Part shown: positions 59,453 to 64,000 of the stretch, piece after piece
How the letters are laid out: every line of letters begins with the position of its first letter
Numbering within the stretch: the stretch's first letter is position 1
DNA from: Gemmatimonadota bacterium
GTDB lineage: Bacteria > Gemmatimonadota > Gemmatimonadetes > Longimicrobiales > RSA9
Length of the DNA stretch: 64,000 bases
NCBI GenBank assembly: GCA_007126035.1
Contig: SLCC01000015.1
Location: forward strand, 36,254-100,253
Reading direction: 5' to 3'
Made by a program: the position numbers and the translations under genes
Notes under the pieces: generated by a model
What the model saw: only the letters and a program-made list of their open reading frames with translations
Told to the model about the DNA's origin: nothing
Database searches by the model: none

Positions 59453-59530
59453 GTGTTCTCCGCCCCCCCCTGGCCCCCGAAAGCCAATTCCCCCAGGTTA
59501 CGCCGTCGCGATCCCCTAACCGGACTCCGC

Positions 59531-61021
59531 ATGACCGCGATACTCTCGATCGACCAGGGCACCAGCGGGACCGGCGCCATGGTGGTGGGCGCGACGGGCG
59601 AGATCCTGGGTCGCTCGTACAGTGAGTTCACCCAGCACTTCCCCCGGCCCGGCTGGGTGGAGCACGACCCGGCGGAGATCTGGGACGTGACCGTGCGGGT
59701 GGCCTTCGAGGCGCTTGGCATGGCCGGCGGGGTGGAGGTGGCTGGCATCGGGATCACGAACCAGCGGGAGACGGTGGTGCTCTGGGACCGGGCCACGGGC
59801 GAGCCGGTGCACCGGGCCATCGTGTGGCAGGACCGGCGCACGGCGGCTCGCTGCCGTGAGCTCCGGGAAGCAGGCGCCGAGGCCCTGATCCGGGAGCGGA
59901 CGGGGCTCGTGATCGACCCGTACTTCTCGGGCACCAAGCTGGAATGGCTGCTGGAGAACGTGCCCGACGCCCGGCGCCGGGCGGAAGCGGGCGAGCTGGC
60001 GGCGGGAACGGTGGACAGCTGGCTCATCTGGAAGCTCACCGACGGTCGGGTCCACGCCACCGATCCCACCAACGCGTCCCGGACCCTCCTGTTCGACATC
60101 GAACGCCGGGAGTGGGACGACGAGCTGCTGGACCTGTTCCGCGTTCCCCGCGCCATTTTGCCGGAGGTCCGGCCTTCGAGCGGGGACTTCGGCCACGCGG
60201 ACCCGTCCCTCTTCGGCCGGCCCATCCCGGTGGCTGGCGTGGCAGGCGACCAGCAGGCGGCCCTCTTCGGCCAGGGCTGCTGGCGGCCGGGGCTGGCGAA
60301 GAACACGTACGGCACCGGCGCCTTCCTGCTGCTCCACACCGGCACGGAGCGCGTCCAGTCTGAGAGCGGGCTCCTGACCACCATCGCCTGCGACGATCGG
60401 GGCCAGCCGGCCTTCGCCCTGGAGGGCGCCATCTTCGTGGCCGGCGCCGCCATCCAGTGGCTCCGTGACGGCCTGGGCCTGCTCCGGGAGGCGGCGGAGA
60501 GCTCCGACATGGCCCTGGGCCTCGCCTCGAACGATGGCGTCTATTTCGTCCCCGCCTTCGTCGGCCTGGGCGCGCCCCACTGGGAGCCGGAGGCACGTGG
60601 CACGATCGTCGGGCTGACCCGGGGAGCCGACGCTCGCCACCTGGCCAGGGCCGCCCTGGAGGCCATGGCCTTCGCCACCCGGGACGTCCTGGTGGCCATG
60701 GAGGCCGACTCGGGTGTGGCGGCGGCGGAGCTGGCGGTGGACGGCGGCGCTGCGGAGAACGACTGGATGATGCAGTTCCAGGCCGACCTCCTGGACCTTC
60801 CCGTCAAACGACCCCGGAACCTGGAGACCACCGGCCTGGGCGCCGCCGGGCTCGCCGGTCTGGCCACCGGGGTATGGCCGGATGCCGGGACTTTCCTGGG
60901 CTCGCGACCAGAGCCGGACCGTTTCCGACCGACCATGGACCCCGACGGCCGCCAGCTCCTGGTCCGCGGCTGGGACCGGGCCGTCGCAACCGCCCTGCAC
61001 TGGGCCCGGGACCATGAGTGA
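59531..61021 (+). CDS. glpK: Glycerol kinase (GlpK-like FGGY kinase)
   Basis: 496 residues from ATG 59531; the track ORF opens at 59072 only because the repeat has no stops. FGGY motifs: ILSIDQGTSGTGAMV, IVWQDRRTA, WLIWKLTDGRVHATDPTNASRT in outline, GTGAFLL, GVYFVPAFVGLGAPHWEPEARG and VDGGAAENDWMMQFQADLL match glycerol kinase well. Phosphorylates glycerol to glycerol-3-phosphate. No glpF or glpD neighbour is present; the TIGR00725 gene overlaps its stop by 8 bases. Confidence 0.92.
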   Translation: MTAILSIDQGTSGTGAMVVGATGEILGRSYSEFTQHFPRPGWVEHDPAEIWDVTVRVAFEALGMAGGVEVAGIGITNQRETVVLWDRATGEPVHRAIVWQDRRTAARCRELREAGAEALIRERTGLVIDPYFSGTKLEWLLENVPDARRRAEAGELAAGTVDSWLIWKLTDGRVHATDPTNASRTLLFDIERREWDDELLDLFRVPRAILPEVRPSSGDFGHADPSLFGRPIPVAGVAGDQQAALFGQGCWRPGLAKNTYGTGAFLLLHTGTERVQSESGLLTTIACDDRGQPAFALEGAIFVAGAAIQWLRDGLGLLREAAESSDMALGLASNDGVYFVPAFVGLGAPHWEPEARGTIVGLTRGADARHLARAALEAMAFATRDVLVAMEADSGVAAAELAVDGGAAENDWMMQFQADLLDLPVKRPRNLETTGLGAAGLAGLATGVWPDAGTFLGSRPEPDRFRPTMDPDGRQLLVRGWDRAVATALHWARDHE

Positions 61022-61493
61022 GCGCTGGCCGCCGCTCCGCATCGCCGTCGCCGGCGCCGGCATCTGCGACGATGAGCTGATGGCACTGGCCCGGGACGTG
61101 GGCCACGCCGTGGCCGAGGCCGGGGCGATCCTCCTGTGCGGCGGGCTGGGTGGCGTCATGGAGGGCGCGGCTCGGGGCGCCGCCGACGCGGGCGGCGTCA
61201 CCATCGGGTTCCTGCCAGGCTCGGACCCCCGCCACGCCAACCAGTTCATTCAGATCCCGCTGCCCACGGGGCTGGGCGAGGGCCGGAACGTGTTGGTGGC
61301 CCGCACCGCCGACGCACTCATCGCCATCGGCGGCGAGTGGGGCACCCTGTCCGAGGTGGCGTTCGCCCGGAAGGTGGGCGTGCCAGTCGTCCTCTTGAGG
61401 CCGCACCGAACCGCCGATCTGGGCCTCCCGGTGGCGAGGACGGGCGACGAGGCGGTCCGTCGAGCCATCGAGTTGGCGGCAGGAGGAGCGTGA
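61014..61493 (+). CDS. TIGR00725-type LOG-like protein
   Basis: 159 residues from ATG 61014, overlapping the glpK end by 8 bases. Rossmann fold with GGLGGVMEGAARGA and IGGEWGTLSEVAFA, equal to the nucleotide-binding motifs of lysine-decarboxylase-like (LOG) and molybdenum-cofactor-carrier-like proteins. Substrate unknown; perhaps a nucleotide-binding carrier. The next gene overlaps by 4 bases (GTGA). Confidence 0.85.
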   Translation: MSERWPPLRIAVAGAGICDDELMALARDVGHAVAEAGAILLCGGLGGVMEGAARGAADAGGVTIGFLPGSDPRHANQFIQIPLPTGLGEGRNVLVARTADALIAIGGEWGTLSEVAFARKVGVPVVLLRPHRTADLGLPVARTGDEAVRRAIELAAGGA

Positions 61494-61921
61494 TCGGGAG
61501 CGCCGTCGCCCTCGTCCTGGCCCTGGCCTGCGCCGGACCGCACGTAGATCCGCCCGCCGACACCGTGTTCGCCGACACCGTGCCCGCCGACGCACCGGCT
61601 CCGGCCAGCAGCCTGGCCAGCAGCCCGGCCAGCAGCCCGATCCTGCCGTCCTCACCCGGACAGCGGGACCCGTGGCTGGCGGAGGACAAGCTCCAGCATT
61701 TCGCCATGTCGTTCGCCGCCACCGCCTTCTCGTACGGCGGGGCACGCTTTGTCCTGGACCCGGACCCGGCCAGCATTGCCGCCGCCGCCGCCGCCATCGG
61801 CGCGGGAGTGGGCAAGGAGATCCGCGATGCCCGTGCCGGCCGCTGGTTCAGCCTCCGGGACATGGCCTGGAACCTGGCCGGTGTGGGGCTGGGCCTGGTC
61901 TTCGTACATCACATTCGATGA
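61490..61921 (+). CDS. YfiM/DUF2279-like membrane or lipoprotein
   Basis: 143 residues from GTG 61490 (GGAGGAGC upstream); the track frame opens far earlier but without support. A hydrophobic start (SAVALVLALACAG) could be a lipoprotein signal with a poor lipobox. After a low-complexity stretch of three 12-base repeats (ASSLASSPASSP, 61603-61638), residues 60-143 match the YfiM pattern: EDKLQHFAMSFAAT, GKEIRDARAG, FSLRDMAWNLAGVGLG. Function unknown. Confidence 0.75.
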   Translation: MIGSAVALVLALACAGPHVDPPADTVFADTVPADAPAPASSLASSPASSPILPSSPGQRDPWLAEDKLQHFAMSFAATAFSYGGARFVLDPDPASIAAAAAAIGAGVGKEIRDARAGRWFSLRDMAWNLAGVGLGLVFVHHIR

Positions 61922-61942
61922 GATGCATGGTGTGAGCAGGAT

Positions 61943-62191
61943 ATGACCGAACTCCTCGTCGTCGCCCTCCTGGGCCTGCTGGTGCTGACCGCCGTGGCCT
62001 TCCCGCTCATCGCCGGCGTCTCCCGCTACCGGGACTGGACCGCCTTCGAAGCCGACCTCCAGCGCTACCGCGACGCCGTCGCCGCCGGCACCGTCTGCCC
62101 TCGCTGTCGCGCCGCCAACAAGTCGGGCAGCCATTTCTGCACCGAGTGCGGCCACGAGCTGACGGGGTCTCAAGCGGGCAATGCCGAATAG
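61943..62191 (+). CDS. small membrane-anchored zinc-ribbon protein
   Basis: 82 residues: one N-terminal membrane helix (LLVVALLGLLVLTAVAFPLIAGV), a linker, and a C-terminal zinc ribbon CPRC...CTECG. Possible zinc-ribbon adaptor; no function known. Ribosome site modest (GCAGG). Confidence 0.7.
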   Translation: MTELLVVALLGLLVLTAVAFPLIAGVSRYRDWTAFEADLQRYRDAVAAGTVCPRCRAANKSGSHFCTECGHELTGSQAGNAE

Positions 62192-62200
62192 GAACGCGCC

Positions 62201-62228
62201 TTGCGGACCCGCTCCGGCTGCCTAACCT
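62201..62228 (+). promoter_or_regulatory. candidate promoter of the superoxide dismutase gene
   Basis: TTGCGG (62201-62206) and TAACCT (62223-62228) with a 16-base spacer, followed by a small inverted repeat GTCAG-AGG-CTGAC (62231-62243) near the likely start point and an AGGAGGAG ribosome site. Confidence 0.35.
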
Positions 62229-62278
62229 ACGTCAGAGGCTGACAACCAATTCGTGACAGAAGCACTTCAGGAGGAGCC

Positions 62279-62896
62279 ATGGCACACCCGTTCCAGCTGC
62301 CGGACCTGCCCTACGCGGCCGACGCACTCGAGCCACACATCGACGCCCGCACAATGGAGATCCACCACGATCGCCACCACCAGGCGTACACCGACAAGTT
62401 GAACGAGGCGGTCGGCAAGCACTCGGAGTGGCGGGACAAGGAGATCGAGGACATCCTCCGGGACATCGACCGCCTGCCCGAGGACATCCGCACCGCCGTC
62501 CGGAACAACGGTGGCGGCTACGCCAACCACAACCTGTTCTGGGAGATCATGGGCCCGGCCGGTGGTGGTGAGCCTGGCGGCGAGCTGGGCGACGCCATCC
62601 GCAGCGCGTTCGGCTCGTTCAATGACTTCAAGGAGAAGGTCAACAACGCGGGCGCAACGCAGTTCGGGAGCGGCTGGGCCTGGCTGGTGGTGGGCGCCGG
62701 CGGCGGGCTCAAGGTCTACTCGACGCCGAACCAGGACAGCCCCTACATGAATGGCGACACGCCGATCCTGGGCGTGGACGTGTGGGAGCACGCGTACTAC
62801 CTCAAGTACCAGAACAAGCGCCCCGAGTACCTGAGCGCCTGGTGGGGCACCGTCAACTGGGACGCCGTGGCCGAGCGCTACGCCCGGGCCAGGTAG
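62279..62896 (+). CDS. sodA: Superoxide dismutase, Mn/Fe family (Mn-type signature)
   Basis: 205 residues. Dismutates superoxide in the cytoplasm. Metal ligands: His in [10 protein letters not shown], His in NHNLFWEIM, and Asp/His in [23 protein letters not shown] and NQDSP are the residues usually seen in manganese enzymes, so Mn is favoured over Fe. Excellent AGGAGG-type ribosome site. Confidence 0.95.
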   Translation: MAHPFQLPDLPYAADALEPHIDARTMEIHHDRHHQAYTDKLNEAVGKHSEWRDKEIEDILRDIDRLPEDIRTAVRNNGGGYANHNLFWEIMGPAGGGEPGGELGDAIRSAFGSFNDFKEKVNNAGATQFGSGWAWLVVGAGGGLKVYSTPNQDSPYMNGDTPILGVDVWEHAYYLKYQNKRPEYLSAWWGTVNWDAVAERYARAR

Positions 62897-62897
62897 G

Positions 62898-63938
62898 ATG
62901 AGCGACGACGGCCGGGTGATCGACCTGCGCAGCGACACGGTCACCCGGCCGACGCCGGCCATGCGGGAGGCCATCGCCAGCGCGGAGGTGGGCGATGACC
63001 AGTTGGGCGACGACCCCACCGTCCAGCGTCTGGAGGATCGGGTGGCCGAGCTGCTGGGCAAGGAGGCCGCCCTCCTCTTCCCCACCGGGATCATGGCGAA
63101 CCAGACCGCCATCGCCCTGCACGGCCGGTCCGGGACCGAGGTGGTCTGCGAGGCCCTGGCCCACGTCCTCCAGTGGGAGGAGGCGGGCGCCGCCGCATGG
63201 TCCGGCGTCCAGCTCCGGGGTGTGCCCACCCCCGACGGCGTCCTCACCGCCGAGCACGTCCGCTCGGCCATCCGGCCCGTGGGCAACCGCTACCAGCCCC
63301 AGACGTCGCTGGTCTGCGTCGAGAACACCCACAACACCGCCGGCGGCAAGGTCACCCCCCTGGACACGCTCCGGGAGATCCGGGCCGTGGCCGACGAGCA
63401 CGGATTGCCCGTCCATATGGACGGCGCCCGGCTCTGGAACGCCTGCGCCGCCGCCGCCGTGGCGCCCGCCGACTTCGCCGCCCCCGCCCACACCGTCATG
63501 GTAGCCCTCTCCAAGGGCCTGGGCTGCCCCGTGGGGTCCCTGCTGGCAGGGACCGCCGAGGACATGGACCGTGCATGGCGCATACGACGGCGCATGGGCG
63601 GAGCCATGCGTCAGTCCGGCATCCTGGCCTCCGCGGGACTCCACGCCCTGGATCACCACATGGACCGCCTGGCAGACGACCACCGGCGCGCCCGACGCCT
63701 CGCCCAGGCCGCCGCTGTACTCCCACGCCTCTCCGCCACCACGCCAGACACCAACATCGTCATGATGGACCTGGCGCCCGACGCGCCCGACGCTCAGACC
63801 GTCGCCGAGCGCCTCGCCAAACAGGGCGTCCTCGTCATCCCCTTCGCCGCCCGGCGGATCCGAGCCGTCACCCACATGGACATCGACGACGACGGCATCG
63901 AGGCGGCTATCGAGGCGCTGGCAGTCGCCGGCCGATAG
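62898..63938 (+). CDS. ltaE: Low-specificity L-threonine aldolase
   Basis: 346 residues. Splits L-threonine (and allo-threonine) to glycine and acetaldehyde. PLP-dependent fold: IDLRSDTVTRPT opening, FPTGIMANQTAI, ENTHNTAGGKV, VHMDGARLWNA and the PLP lysine in VALSKGLGCPVGS. Directly after sodA (one base gap). Its stop precedes the third repeat array by 12 bases. Confidence 0.93.
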   Translation: MSDDGRVIDLRSDTVTRPTPAMREAIASAEVGDDQLGDDPTVQRLEDRVAELLGKEAALLFPTGIMANQTAIALHGRSGTEVVCEALAHVLQWEEAGAAAWSGVQLRGVPTPDGVLTAEHVRSAIRPVGNRYQPQTSLVCVENTHNTAGGKVTPLDTLREIRAVADEHGLPVHMDGARLWNACAAAAVAPADFAAPAHTVMVALSKGLGCPVGSLLAGTAEDMDRAWRIRRRMGGAMRQSGILASAGLHALDHHMDRLADDHRRARRLAQAAAVLPRLSATTPDTNIVMMDLAPDAPDAQTVAERLAKQGVLVIPFAARRIRAVTHMDIDDDGIEAAIEALAVAGR

Positions 63939-63949
63939 ATCAAACCCCC

Positions 63950-64000
63950 GGAAAGGCCGGAAAGCGGGAAGGCCGGAAAGCGGAAAGGCCGGAAAGCGGA
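63950..64000 (+). repeat. repeat array C: GGAAAGGCCGGAAAGC units, cut by window end
   Basis: Units of 15-17 bases (GGAAAGGCCGGAAAGCG, GGAAGGCCGGAAAGC, GGAAAGGCCGGAAAGC, GGA...) start 12 bases after the threonine aldolase stop and continue past the window edge. The unit matches the GGCCGGAAAGCGGAA part of array A in the same orientation, so all three arrays belong to one family. Confidence 0.95.

Noticed and set aside
59072-59530. N-terminal extension of glycerol kinase through the repeat array
   Set aside because: The frame stays open only because the pyrimidine repeat contains no stop codons; family homology starts at ATG 59531.

Overview
The window reads as a continuous stretch of chromosome from a GC-rich, double-membraned (diderm) bacterium. 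Genes are densely packed, with many 4-bp start/stop overlaps, and there is no phage, integrase, transposase, rRNA or tRNA signature. Outer-membrane biogenesis genes (SurA-like chaperone, a second parvulin lipoprotein, FtsEX with a degenerate LytM/EnvC protein, several lipoproteins and lytic transglycosylases) point to a diderm. The alpha-type glutamine synthetase, the YpdA-type bacillithiol-disulfide reductase and the general gene content would fit Gemmatimonadota or a neighbouring phylum. That placement is an inference, because no marker such as 16S rRNA is present.

Layout. 1-3.4 kb: an M15-like peptidase (cut by the window edge), FabI, two small proteins and an NlpC/P60 endopeptidase, closed by a strong terminator. 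3.5-7.5 kb: an ANTAR antiterminator and a receiver-HWE kinase, convergent with glutamine synthetase, then a Fur-family regulator. 7.5-13.9 kb: small receiver-like protein, DksA/TraR protein, EgtD, GuaB with a leader hairpin, an eRF1-like protein and a conserved orphan domain. 14-16.5 kb: two lytic transglycosylases. 16.7-28 kb: a long minus-strand block mfd, parvulin, surA, pdxA, ftsE, ftsX, envC-like, holB. 28-36 kb: M28 peptidase, LepA, FkbM methyltransferase, ROK and PfkB kinases, and a STAS/ATPase switch pair. 37-40.6 kb: YpdA, NFU, Mrp and a SAM hydrolase. 40.6-44.3 kb: an ECF sigma/anti-sigma/membrane/LiaF-like operon. 44.4-53 kb: assorted repair, nucleotide and metabolic genes (GIY-YIG nuclease, MutM, PurD, M48, Cys/Met lyase). 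53-58.4 kb: hydrolase, GlmM, GlmS, DTD, Maf. 59.5-64 kb: GlpK, TIGR00725 protein, YfiM-like protein, MnSOD-type dismutase, threonine aldolase.

The most unusual region is 58.37-59.45 kb. A gene for an S23/IVP-type four-helix-bundle protein is sandwiched between two related but oppositely oriented arrays of GGCCGGAAAGCGGAA-type repeats. The first array starts 6 bases after the maf stop codon. A third array of the same family starts 12 bases after the threonine aldolase stop codon and runs off the window end. The arrays could pair across the gene, recalling the stems of rRNA intervening sequences that carry S23 genes.

Several candidate promoters share a TTGnnn-N18-TAssTT pattern (fabI, guaB, glmM, fur), and two ECF-like sites (GAAAC/GGAAC-N16/17-CGTA) precede the sigma-factor operon and a lytic transglycosylase. 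A 20-kDa orphan domain occurs in two separate genes. All assignments come from reading the sequence and the supplied ORF track; no database search was run.
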